A stretch of 15,155 nt of DNA from JBCDCU01 sp039180865 (GTDB lineage: Bacteria; Pseudomonadota; Alphaproteobacteria; Rhizobiales; JACESI01), in assembly GCA_039180865.1 (NCBI GenBank), contig JBCDCZ010000090.1:1-15155 (forward strand), written 5' to 3'. The position numbers and the translations under genes are program-made. Each line of letters starts with the position of its first letter. Position 1 is the first letter of the stretch. A model generated the notes under the pieces. The model saw only the letters and a program-made list of their open reading frames with translations. It searched no databases and had not been told where the DNA came from. Below are positions 1 to 6,776 of the stretch, one piece after another.

Positions 1-144
1 CTGCCAGTGAACCTCGCGGTCGACGGCAATCTCCTCGCGGTTACCGAAAGCCGCATTCGCCATCGAATGGTCGATGACCCGACGTTGCTTCCCCCGGAAC
101 GCTTCCGTGTTGTCTTGTTTCTGCTCGACGGCAAACAGGAATAA
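1..144 (+). CDS. 3' end of an unidentified gene (partial)
   Basis: Frame 1 is open from the window edge to a TAA at 142-144 and gives 47 residues. They begin LPVNLAVDGNLL and end VVLFLLDGKQE. The composition is ordinary for a protein, with hydrophobic and charged residues alternating. The other two plus frames are closed by stops within about 85 bases. The overlapping minus-strand reading is arginine- and cysteine-rich and looks like a shadow. I do not recognise the family from this fragment. It could be a chance open frame, since only the last 47 codons are visible. Confidence 0.4.
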   Translation: MPVNLAVDGNLLAVTESRIRHRMVDDPTLLPPERFRVVLFLLDGKQE

Positions 145-207
145 AAGCGGCTTCGCGATCGAACGGACAGGACCGGCAACAAGATGGCCTGAAGGGTAAG
201 TAGAGCG

Positions 208-220
208 TCACGAAGCGTGA
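208..220. repeat. Short inverted repeat upstream of the LysR gene
   Basis: TCACG-AAG-CGTGA is a perfect 5-bp inverted repeat with a 3-base centre, about 30 bases upstream of the proposed LysR start. It could be an autoregulatory operator or a chance match, since repeats this short are common. Confidence 0.25.
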
Positions 221-248
221 GAACTGCAACCGGTAGGATGATAGCAGC

Positions 249-1262
249 TTGAGACGCTCTTCTATTGATCTCCTGCCCAGCCGAAAAGCCGCAGGCAAGG
301 ATGACGTTCATAGTCATTCACCCAGAACTGGTGTTGCGACAAGCGATAAAGGTTTAGTTGCGGCGCCATTGCGAACGTTTCTCGCTGTTGCATCGACCGG
401 GACTTTTCGAGGGGCCGCCGAAGTCCTCAAAATGGGACAGTCCACTGTCTCGCGGCAAATCGCAGAGCTTGAAGAGAGCCTTTCGACGCGGCTGCTGCTA
501 CGTTCGCCCCGTCATATCTCGCTCACAGAAGCGGGTGAAGCCCTGATGCACCACGCAAGCGCGGTGGTTGATGACGCCATCGCGATCGAGGAGCAGATCA
601 GAAGCTTGTCACAGGAGGCAACGGGTGACCTGACGGTCCATGCGCCCGTCTCATTTGGCCGCCGATACCTTGGCCCTGTCCTGACAGTGTTCTTGTCAAG
701 ACACCCGCAGCTGACCATCGATGTGACGCTCAGCGACGAATATGTTGACCTTGCTGCAAGCGGAGTGGATGTGGCGATCCGGATTGGCCGCCTCAAATCC
801 GGTAATTATGTAGCTCGCAGTCTTTGCGAGAATCCGCGCCGTATCTGCGCCGCACCCGAATACATTGATCGGCGGGGAAAACCCGATCATCCAAGTGAAC
901 TTGCAAAACACACCTGTCTGGACTTTGAACCTCTTCGAACGGCCGGCACCTGGCGGATCGAGCGAGACGACGGGAGCGAGACCGTCCTCGTCACCCCCCA
1001 TACGGTTCTGCGCAGCAACAATGCCGACTTGTTACTGGAAGCGGCCCTTGCCGGTGGCGGAATCGGCATGCCCGCAGATTTTCTCATTCGAGACGCGCTC
1101 ACAAAAGGCCAACTCGTAGAACTGTTGCCTGGGTGGCGTCTCGAACTGACGCAAATCCACGTCGTCTATCCCGACCGCGCCCATCTGCCGGCAAAAACCC
1201 GTGCTTTCATCGAGCACATCGTTGCAGCTTTCCGCAATCGGGCAGACTGGTCGAACGTTTGA
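249..1262 (+). CDS. LysR-family transcriptional regulator
   Basis: This is a LysR-type DNA-binding regulator. A winged helix-turn-helix occupies residues about 41-100 (LRTFLAVASTGTFRGAAEVL, then QSTVSRQIAELE and LTEAGEAL). A periplasmic-binding-protein-like effector domain covers about 127-330 and resembles the CrgA-like subgroup (SGVDVAIRIGRL, GGGIGMPADF). The start is uncertain because no in-frame ATG exists before the HTH. TTG at 249 is preceded by AGGA at a workable distance and gives 337 residues, with an unusual leader of about 40 residues. TTG at 369 would give a 297-residue protein closer to the family norm but has a poorly placed ribosome site. The gene lies just upstream of the royal-jelly-type propeller gene in the same direction, so it may regulate that gene. 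The effector cannot be inferred. Confidence 0.9.
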   Translation: MRRSSIDLLPSRKAAGKDDVHSHSPRTGVATSDKGLVAAPLRTFLAVASTGTFRGAAEVLKMGQSTVSRQIAELEESLSTRLLLRSPRHISLTEAGEALMHHASAVVDDAIAIEEQIRSLSQEATGDLTVHAPVSFGRRYLGPVLTVFLSRHPQLTIDVTLSDEYVDLAASGVDVAIRIGRLKSGNYVARSLCENPRRICAAPEYIDRRGKPDHPSELAKHTCLDFEPLRTAGTWRIERDDGSETVLVTPHTVLRSNNADLLLEAALAGGGIGMPADFLIRDALTKGQLVELLPGWRLELTQIHVVYPDRAHLPAKTRAFIEHIVAAFRNRADWSNV

Positions 1263-1295
1263 ATTGCGGATCGTAGCGATCCGATAACCGCAATT
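1262..1295. promoter_or_regulatory. Nested palindrome between LysR and the propeller gene
   Basis: An outer perfect 8-bp inverted repeat (AATTGCGG at 1262-1269, CCGCAATT at 1288-1295) encloses and overlaps an inner perfect 7-bp repeat (CGGATCG at 1267-1273, CGATCCG at 1277-1283, centre TAG). It begins on the last base of the LysR stop codon and ends 72 bases before the next ATG. There is no following T-tract, so it does not look like a simple terminator. An operator for the adjacent LysR protein is the favoured reading, by position only. Confidence 0.45.
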
Positions 1296-1367
1296 GAGTG
1301 ATCAAAAGCGAACCCAACATCTTAGGCACAAGAGCCTCACGTCACTCAACTCAAAGGTATATCGAAC

Positions 1368-2606
1368 ATGAAAGCACCAGTCGAAACCACTCCCGGTCAT
1401 CTTGGCATCCCGCGAGCGGATGCGACCCTAAACCGCCGGACCCTTCTGACCGGCGGCTCCGCCTTCGCCCTACTCAGCACGTCGACCGCGGTATTGAACG
1501 GGGCAGCACCGTCCGTTTCGTATGCAGCCGGGCGTCACAACAATGACGTTAGCGCGCTCGAGATCATTTCCGAAATGAGCATCCGACCAGCGCTGGTCAC
1601 GGTCGACCGCAACGGGCAAATATTTGCAACGGTCCACTGGTTCGCACGTGACGAGCCGCAAATGATCAAAATTACAGGTGAGACGTCCTGGGAACCCTGG
1701 CCGAGTGCTGAATGGAATAGAGGCTTCGGCGCTGGAGACAACGCTTTCGATCAACCTCTCGGAATCCTTGTGGATGGTAAGGATCGTGTCTGGACAGTTG
1801 ATTGCGGGATCTACCCGACGCTCGCTGACGGTTTGCCGCCTGAACCCAACCGGTCGCCACGCATCCTTGCCTTCGATTCAGGCACAGGACAGAACGTGGT
1901 CAATTTAACACTGCCTGAAAGCACCAATCCGATTGGAACCTATCCTCAAGACATCGCTATCGATGACGAGAATGGCTTCGCTTTCCTTGCCGACATCGGT
2001 GCGGGCGTCAGAGCGCCTGGTATCGTGGTCGTCAACATCGAAACGGGCGAGGCCCGCCGTTTCGACAATCATCCTTCGTTGGAGCCTGAGAACGTCAACC
2101 TGATGGTAGAAGGGCGCGCACTGGTCTTCCCGAACGGCGAAGGCGGCTTTGCACCTGCACGCATCGGTATCAATCCGATCACACTATCAGCCGACAACGA
2201 AACGATCTTCTATGGCCCGATGTGCGGGCTTGGATATTATGCACTAGATGCGCGCCTGCTCCGCGATGGCGCATCCGACAACGCCATTGCAGCTTCGATC
2301 CGACGGATTGCAAATAAGCCCGTTTGCGATGGTATAGCGACAGACGCAGAGGGGAACCACTTCATTACCAATCTTGGCGAGAACGCCATTGACCGAATTG
2401 ACGCGGACGGCGTTTTGACCCGGCTGGCACAGGATGACAGGTTGATCTGGGCGGACGGCGTGCGTTTTGGCCCCGACGGGTGGCTCTATGTCTCAGTCAA
2501 TCAGCTCAATCGCAGCCCACTCTTCTCAGGGGCCGGCGAGCAGGGTATTCCCCCCTACTACATCATGCGGATCAACACCGGCACGGAAGGGTTGATCGGT
2601 CGGTGA
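1368..2606 (+). CDS. Tat-exported major royal jelly protein/yellow-family beta-propeller
   Basis: This 412-residue protein has an N-terminal twin-arginine signal (RR at residues 23-24, then the hydrophobic run LLTGGSAFALLSTSTAV) and probable cleavage near residue 54 (SYAA). Export of a folded protein to the periplasm is therefore likely. The rest resembles the royal jelly/yellow six-bladed propeller family. The motifs are RNGQIFATVHWF, WPSAEWN, PLGILVDGKDRVWTVDCG, PQDIAIDDENGFAFLADIG, IVVVNIETGEARRF, CDGIATDAEGNHFITNLGENAI and WADGVRFGPDGWLYVSVNQL. Bacterial members are often labelled L-dopachrome tautomerase-related, and related propellers (SMP-30) include lactonases. No activity can be assigned from sequence. 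The ATG at 1368 follows AAAGG at a suitable distance. The gene lies 105 bases after the LysR gene and is probably its target. Confidence 0.85.
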   Translation: MKAPVETTPGHLGIPRADATLNRRTLLTGGSAFALLSTSTAVLNGAAPSVSYAAGRHNNDVSALEIISEMSIRPALVTVDRNGQIFATVHWFARDEPQMIKITGETSWEPWPSAEWNRGFGAGDNAFDQPLGILVDGKDRVWTVDCGIYPTLADGLPPEPNRSPRILAFDSGTGQNVVNLTLPESTNPIGTYPQDIAIDDENGFAFLADIGAGVRAPGIVVVNIETGEARRFDNHPSLEPENVNLMVEGRALVFPNGEGGFAPARIGINPITLSADNETIFYGPMCGLGYYALDARLLRDGASDNAIAASIRRIANKPVCDGIATDAEGNHFITNLGENAIDRIDADGVLTRLAQDDRLIWADGVRFGPDGWLYVSVNQLNRSPLFSGAGEQGIPPYYIMRINTGTEGLIGR

Positions 2607-2747
2607 CGAAACGAGAAAACCCGGAAGCATGCCGCCATCCAATGTGAGCGGCACGCCGAACTTCGGCATCAGATGATTGCAAAGATCAGACCGGAGACAT
2701 GGGCTGCTACGATCGATCACCACAGAGAGTTATGATTTCAGACAAGG

Positions 2748-3056
2748 TCAGCGGTGTCGGAACAGCCGTCTCACTTCGGGTGAAGCTTCGTCGGCGAGAT
2801 CCTGAGAGGATACACCAAACTCCGACACCTTTTTGATATCAGCGCCCGCTGCAAGAAGCGCTTCGACAACACCGGCGTCGCCTTTTCTGACGGCTATATG
2901 AAGCGGTGTTTCCGACATATCTCCAAGGGCATTGACGTTTGCCCCTTCTTCGATAAGGCGCTGCACGGCATACGCATCCTGCCGCCAGACCATAATATGC
3001 AACGGTGTGTCACCAACCGAGCTGACGCTATCGATCGTTACCTGTGTTTGACCCAT
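2748..3056 (-). CDS. Small ankyrin-repeat protein
   Basis: This is a 102-residue protein with two recognisable ankyrin repeats and a degenerate third. The first is GDTPLHIMVWRQDAYAVQRL followed by IEEGANVNA. The second is SETPLHIAVRKGDAGVVEAL followed by LAAGADI. The third starts at about residue 80 (FGVSSQDLADEASPEVRRLF). The TPLH signatures and the GA-D/N-V/I turns make the family clear. Ankyrin repeats mediate protein-protein contact, so the partner and role are unknown. No signal peptide is seen. The ribosome site before the ATG at 3056 is weak. The frame stays open for about 20 more codons upstream without another good start, so the N-terminus may be mis-set or shortened. The gene converges on the propeller gene. 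Confidence 0.7.
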   Translation of the reverse strand: MGQTQVTIDSVSSVGDTPLHIMVWRQDAYAVQRLIEEGANVNALGDMSETPLHIAVRKGDAGVVEALLAAGADIKKVSEFGVSSQDLADEASPEVRRLFRHR

Positions 3057-3396
3057 CTGATCCGGAAACAGATTTTTCGGAACAAGAAGCGAGTATCTCT
3101 TCCAAGGTCTGTCTTGTTTTTATCTTCCTTGTCTTGCTTGCCATGACCTCACGCGCTCCCACAACGACCGGGCCAACCGGTCGTTTTCGATGTTCCCTTG
3201 CAGGGACTATTCGGACAACTGCAAGAAGTCTAAGGCGATATGAATAATGTTGCGCTAAGGCGCTCGAAACGGCAGTTCAAATACGCGACCGAAAAATATC
3301 CCGTCTTGCATATCGCCCACTCGAGCAATGCGAGACGGCTCGGTCCGTCGTGTGTTACCACGTGCTCTAAACCGGCAGGCAACGTCTTCAGGGGTC
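3057..3396. other. 340-base gap without a supported gene
   Basis: This stretch lies between the ankyrin start and the stop of the metallohydrolase gene. Short open frames exist on both strands, but none has a convincing ribosome site or family signature. The only clear structure is the hairpin at 3163-3185. The promoter of the ankyrin gene should also lie here, but I see no good -35/-10 pair. Confidence 0.5.
3163..3185 (-). terminator. Strong hairpin downstream of the hydrolase operon
   Basis: AACGACCGG and CCGGTCGTT form a perfect 9-bp stem with a 5-base GCCAA loop. Read on the minus strand it lies about 210 bases past the stop of the metallohydrolase gene and is the best candidate to end the DoxX-hydrolase transcript. 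The minus-strand tail (GTTGTGG) is poor in T. The better T-run follows the stem on the plus strand, where no gene needs ending. The strand is therefore uncertain, and it could be a regulatory stem for the ankyrin gene instead. Confidence 0.4.
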
Positions 3397-4305
3397 TCAA
3401 ACATCGAACCGGCGGAATGCGCCGCCGTTACGCTCAAGCATGGATGGCGCAAGACCGTTCAAGTGGGTTGCACAGAACGGAATTCCATCAGTGGCGATCA
3501 TATCGAACATCGCCATCCGCGTCTCGGCAGCGCGTTTCGGATCGCTGTCCAGCGCATAGCCTGCCTCTGGATGCTTAAACTGCAGGTCACCGGAAATCAG
3601 CATATCTCCCAATAGAAGCAATTGAGCAGAGCCCGAAGATAGTCGCACTCCGATGTGTCCAGGCGTGTGGCCAGGAACAGCAATCAGCGAGATGCCTTCC
3701 CCAAGATCGGTTTCGCCTGGATGCAGAGTTTTGTTGTAAGGAAGACTGGAAGCAATCGACTGAATGAGCGTTGCGAGGGGTTTTAGTCCAGCCGGAACAT
3801 TCGAAGGACGATCCTCCGCCATCCAGTATTTCCATTCCGTTTCCGAAACATGCAGTTCAGCGCTCCCAAAGAGCTTTTCTCCGTCCTCTATCAGGCCACC
3901 GATGTGATCGGCGTGCATATGGGTGATGATCACATCGCTCACCTTTCCAGGATCGACACCGGCTATAGCCAGCCTTGATGCCATTTGCCCGGTAGCTGGA
4001 TACTTGCCTTTCAGAAAGGTCCCGGATCCGGCATCAACGAGTATCTGCCGCGTGGGCGTTGAAACGACCCACATGGTTGCGCCAATCCTGACGATATTTT
4101 CGAGCTTTGCCGAACCGATGTTGGAGAAGGCACCCGCAGGAAGGTCGAAGTACCCGTCCGATATGGCAGTCACAGTAATCTCACCAACCTGTACTTTCTG
4201 GGTTGTGACAACGTCCGCTCTGGTGCCAAACGGTCGTACAGATGTGAGGATGGCGGCGCCGAGACCTGTGAGCACAACACGTCTATTAATTGGATAAAAG
4301 TTCAT
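3397..4305 (-). CDS. Tat-exported metallo-beta-lactamase-fold hydrolase
   Basis: This 302-residue protein has a twin-arginine leader (NRRVVLTGLGAAIL, residues 8-21) and is probably periplasmic. Its MBL-fold zinc ligands are present: H129-M-H131-A-D133-H134 (motif HMHADH), H217 in GHTPGH, D234 in LLGDML and H281 near the end. This is the layout of dinuclear-zinc hydrolases such as lactonases and methyl parathion hydrolase-like enzymes. The real substrate cannot be read from sequence. The ATG at 4305 was chosen over longer readings because GAGGT stands directly upstream and the Tat signal then begins at residue 8. The gene follows the DoxX gene by 38 bases and is probably cotranscribed with it, under control of the divergent AraC regulator. 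Confidence 0.9.
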   Translation of the reverse strand: MNFYPINRRVVLTGLGAAILTSVRPFGTRADVVTTQKVQVGEITVTAISDGYFDLPAGAFSNIGSAKLENIVRIGATMWVVSTPTRQILVDAGSGTFLKGKYPATGQMASRLAIAGVDPGKVSDVIITHMHADHIGGLIEDGEKLFGSAELHVSETEWKYWMAEDRPSNVPAGLKPLATLIQSIASSLPYNKTLHPGETDLGEGISLIAVPGHTPGHIGVRLSSGSAQLLLLGDMLISGDLQFKHPEAGYALDSDPKRAAETRMAMFDMIATDGIPFCATHLNGLAPSMLERNGGAFRRFDV

Positions 4306-4343
4306 AATTAACCTCGCAAAAGCTAAAAACTTTTCAAATGGTT

Positions 4344-4775
4344 TCAGGTTCTGAGCGTATAGGCACCGCCGCGAGACAAATAGACGCCAACCGATGCAGC
4401 AATCAGAAAGGCCGGGTACTCCCATCCACCACCAGGCGCGGAGAACAGCCAGCCGTTGCCACCATGATCAAAAACTATGGCTCCAAGAAGGACGGGGATC
4501 AGGGCAAGTGCTGCAATATGCGGCCATAGTCCCAGGATCAGACAAATGCCACCGATCGTTTCAGCAGCGAAAACGCCATAAGCAAGAATTCCCGGCAAGC
4601 CGAGGCTCTCGAAGTAGGCCGCAACGCCTGCAAGACCAAAGGTTGCCGCCTTCAGCAAGGGACCATGCGCAAGGTAAACGATACCGAGCGAGACGCGAAG
4701 AACTGTGCCTGCGAGGGCCATTTGATCGGGTACGGGGGATGCGAAGGTCTGTTGTTCCAGATTCTGATAAGCCAT
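4344..4775 (-). CDS. DoxX-family membrane protein
   Basis: This is a 143-residue integral inner-membrane protein with four likely membrane segments. DoxX-type features include LRVSLGIVYLAHGPLLKAATFGLAGVAAYFESLGLPG, then AAETIGGICLILGLW, then PVLLGAIVFDHGGNGWLFSAPGGGWEYP. DoxX proteins are small quinone-associated or redox-stress-linked membrane proteins of mostly undefined biochemistry. The start at 4775 (MAYQNLEQQ) is preceded by GGAG at about 9 bases. It is the first gene of a two-gene minus-strand unit with the exported hydrolase and is divergent from the AraC gene. Confidence 0.88.
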   Translation of the reverse strand: MAYQNLEQQTFASPVPDQMALAGTVLRVSLGIVYLAHGPLLKAATFGLAGVAAYFESLGLPGILAYGVFAAETIGGICLILGLWPHIAALALIPVLLGAIVFDHGGNGWLFSAPGGGWEYPAFLIAASVGVYLSRGGAYTLRT

Positions 4776-5103
4776 GGGAAATCTCCAGTTGTGTACTGAC
4801 AAACTGCCCTCATCGCAGAAATGCATATATCACGAAGCCCACAAACCTTTGTCACAATCTTGCTGGTATAGGTGCCGCTGGGAGCCGGTACGCTCGCCGC
4901 TAAATGGCAAGATGAGAAAACGGTACAGCAGGAAAGTGTAATCCAAACCGGCTGTCTCAGAGTAATTTCCGTTTAACCACTTACGTGACTCACGCAAGAC
5001 AATGAATAGGTGAATTCAGACAGGATCAGGAGATGTGGCAAACGGATCGAGACCCAAAAAACGTGAACATTGAGCCGTACCCATTCATGATAGACTGAAC
5101 ATT
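4776..5103. promoter_or_regulatory. Divergent intergenic region of the DoxX operon and AraC gene
   Basis: These 328 bases separate the DoxX start (minus) from the AraC start (plus) and must hold both promoters. I see a perfect palindrome, CGTGA-C-TCACG, at 4984-4994, which could be half of an AraC-family operator. On the minus strand a GTGACA box with TATATG 20 bases later lies upstream of the DoxX gene but is not convincing. No open frame here looks like a gene. Confidence 0.45.
4984..4994. promoter_or_regulatory. Perfect short palindrome, candidate operator
   Basis: CGTGA-C-TCACG is centred about 115 bases before the AraC ATG and 210 bases before the DoxX ATG. Its position between divergent units suggests a regulator site. 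Its short length means chance is a real alternative. Confidence 0.25.
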
Positions 5104-6060
5104 ATGTCAAAAAAAACCGACAGCCAATCATCGTTCGATCGGGTGCGACGCGGACATTCGCAAGACGCGCCATATGATAGTTTCTCGGCAGCGTTTGAAG
5201 AACTGTATCCGGATTTCCCACGGGAGTCACAGGAAGCCGGGACCCATCACTTGAACCTGATGAGAGTCCATCAGACAGGCCATGAAAAACTCATGCCGCC
5301 CAACCCGGACATTGTTTTCAGACTGGTAGCAGGCGGTTCTTTGAAAACATCCAGCGTAGACCTCGGCGAAGGAAAAGTGGAGCTTTCAGGACGCAAGGGG
5401 AGTTTCTACATCGCGCCCGCTAATGCCGCTGCCGAATGGCGAAGTGAAGGCGAGCATGAACTCCTGATGATGTCAGTTTCACAAGACAATGTGCTTGATC
5501 TGCTGAGCTTTGAAGAAACCACACCGTCAAAAGACCCGCTGCGTGCGCTCTATGGTCGTGACATTTTCAATTCCGCCCTACCAAATTTCCTAGAGGCGAT
5601 TTGGCGGGAAAGTGCACGGGAAGGCGGAAGCGCGGGCCTCATGGTCGACGGTCTTTTCATGACACTACTCGGCACCCTCGCCCGGCTCGCCGGCGAGGAA
5701 GAAACTTCAAATGCTGGCGGCGAAAGTGCAAGCCTTGATAACAAGCGGCTGGTGCGCGTAACAGACTACATCGATGCAAATTTGGAGCGGACAATCGTTA
5801 TCCGCGAACTCGCCGATATTGCGGGCTTGTCACCGTTCCATTTCTCGCGGTGTTTTCGAGCGACCACAAACACATCACCGCATCGCTTTGTGACGGCACG
5901 GCGCATCGAAGCGAGTAAGAGAATGCTCGCCGACCCGGAAATACCCCTCGCGCAGATTGCCTTTGCATGTGGCTTTTCCAGCCAGTCTCATTTCACGAAA
6001 GCCTTCAAAGACCAAGTCGGTGCAACGCCTGGATGCTTCCGGTCGCAAGTCACCTCTTAG
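5104..6060 (+). CDS. AraC-family transcriptional regulator
   Basis: This 318-residue protein carries the AraC double helix-turn-helix at its C-terminus. Residues about 218-314 include VTDYIDANLERTIVIRELAD, GLSPFHFSRCFRATTNTSPH, RRIEASKRMLADPEIPLAQI and FACGFSSQSHFTKAFKDQVG. The N-terminal 200 residues (FRLVAGGSLKTSSVDLGEGK, GSFYIAPANAAAEW) look like the usual cupin-like ligand domain. The ATG at 5104 lacks a strong ribosome site. The gene is divergent from the DoxX-hydrolase pair, a typical layout for local control. It converges with the Dps-like gene, with only 17 bases between stops. Confidence 0.92.
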   Translation: MSKKTDSQSSFDRVRRGHSQDAPYDSFSAAFEELYPDFPRESQEAGTHHLNLMRVHQTGHEKLMPPNPDIVFRLVAGGSLKTSSVDLGEGKVELSGRKGSFYIAPANAAAEWRSEGEHELLMMSVSQDNVLDLLSFEETTPSKDPLRALYGRDIFNSALPNFLEAIWRESAREGGSAGLMVDGLFMTLLGTLARLAGEEETSNAGGESASLDNKRLVRVTDYIDANLERTIVIRELADIAGLSPFHFSRCFRATTNTSPHRFVTARRIEASKRMLADPEIPLAQIAFACGFSSQSHFTKAFKDQVGATPGCFRSQVTS

Positions 6061-6077
6061 CGAGACTTTTGTAGTCG

Positions 6078-6629
6078 TTACCGAGACGATCTGGGACGAT
6101 TGACACGCCGTGTTTCCACATTGTTGGATATGAGCATAGTCTCACCCGTTGCGCTCATTCCAATACTATTGCGCCAGGCATGCCGACGGTGAGTTGCCAG
6201 CCGATCGCTCAAGAGACCGATGCTTGGCCAATCGGCGGATTCTTGAGCAATATCAATCGCAGCCTCAATTGTAAGACAGGCTTCGCGATGGTGCTCGATC
6301 AAGCTCTGAAACATATCAGAGAGCGAAGGCAGTTCAGAAAAAAATGAAGGTGCGGCAGAGAGTGTCTGATCCGAGTAATCAAGGATCGCAACACCACCAA
6401 GGCCACGGATATGTTCTGCTATCGGTGTGAGCGCCGTATGGAGTTCGTCTGCCTGTTCTTTGAAACAGCCTTCCGCCTGAAACGCACCTTGCCCCATCGT
6501 GTTCCACTGATAGGTCAATGTGATACGCGAAATCCGAAAGGTATTGCCCAGAACATGGCAGCACGCATCTATCAACGATGCCTTCAGCATCGGATCGATC
6601 GGGACATTTACGGGTGCATCGTCGTGCAT
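6078..6629 (-). CDS. Dps/ferritin-like protein with degenerate ferroxidase site
   Basis: This is a 183-residue protein of the Dps family. The core reads ITLTYQWNTMGQGAFQAEGC, then FKEQADELHTALTPIAEHIR, then GLGG. It continues with LPSLSDMFQSLIEHHREACL and the helical tail WPSIGLLSDRLATHRRHAWR. Counting from the W-N pair to the GG pair gives the same 36-residue spacing as E. coli Dps, so the metal ligands can be placed without gaps: H51 becomes Q, H63 becomes E, D67 becomes K, D78 becomes T, and only E82 is kept. Iron oxidation by the usual site is thus unlikely. An arginine-rich tail (ETRRVNRPRSSR) could touch DNA. ATG 6629 is preferred because GGAG precedes it; ATG 6656 lacks such a site. 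It lies past a terminator, so it should have its own promoter. Confidence 0.75.
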   Translation of the reverse strand: MHDDAPVNVPIDPMLKASLIDACCHVLGNTFRISRITLTYQWNTMGQGAFQAEGCFKEQADELHTALTPIAEHIRGLGGVAILDYSDQTLSAAPSFFSELPSLSDMFQSLIEHHREACLTIEAAIDIAQESADWPSIGLLSDRLATHRRHAWRNSIGMSATGETMLISNNVETRRVNRPRSSR

Positions 6630-6663
6630 AGACTGAGACTCCGAGATATGTCCCATAATAACG

Positions 6664-6700
6664 AAAAAGGGAGGGGCGGACGGGGACAACCGCCCCTCCC
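6664..6700 (-). terminator. Rho-independent terminator of the histidine kinase gene
   Basis: Read on the minus strand, a perfect 11-bp GC-rich stem (arms 6690-6700 and 6669-6679, GGGAGGGGCGG/CCGCCCCTCCC) with a 10-base loop is followed directly by TTTTT. It lies 77 bases after the kinase stop and 35 bases before the Dps-like start, so it should separate the two transcripts. Confidence 0.85.
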
Positions 6701-6776
6701 ATAACGCGCCTGTTTGCGATGGCGGTGAGGGAGGGAGAGGAAAGCCATTGCAATTTAGAGGCGGCGAAACAGTGTT

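Noticed and set aside
41..298. Minus-strand frame of 85 codons at the left edge
   Set aside because: It is rich in Arg, Cys and Ser with no family signature, and overlaps the plausible plus-strand gene tail and the LysR start.
3044..3247. Plus-strand frame of 67 codons with a hydrophobic stretch, starting at GTG 3044
   Set aside because: It has no ribosome site, overlaps the start of the ankyrin gene on the other strand, and the hydrophobic run is short and may arise from a T-rich tract.
6078..6689. Longer start of the Dps-like gene with an extra 20 residues
   Set aside because: The added part runs into the terminator region of the upstream gene and lacks a ribosome site.
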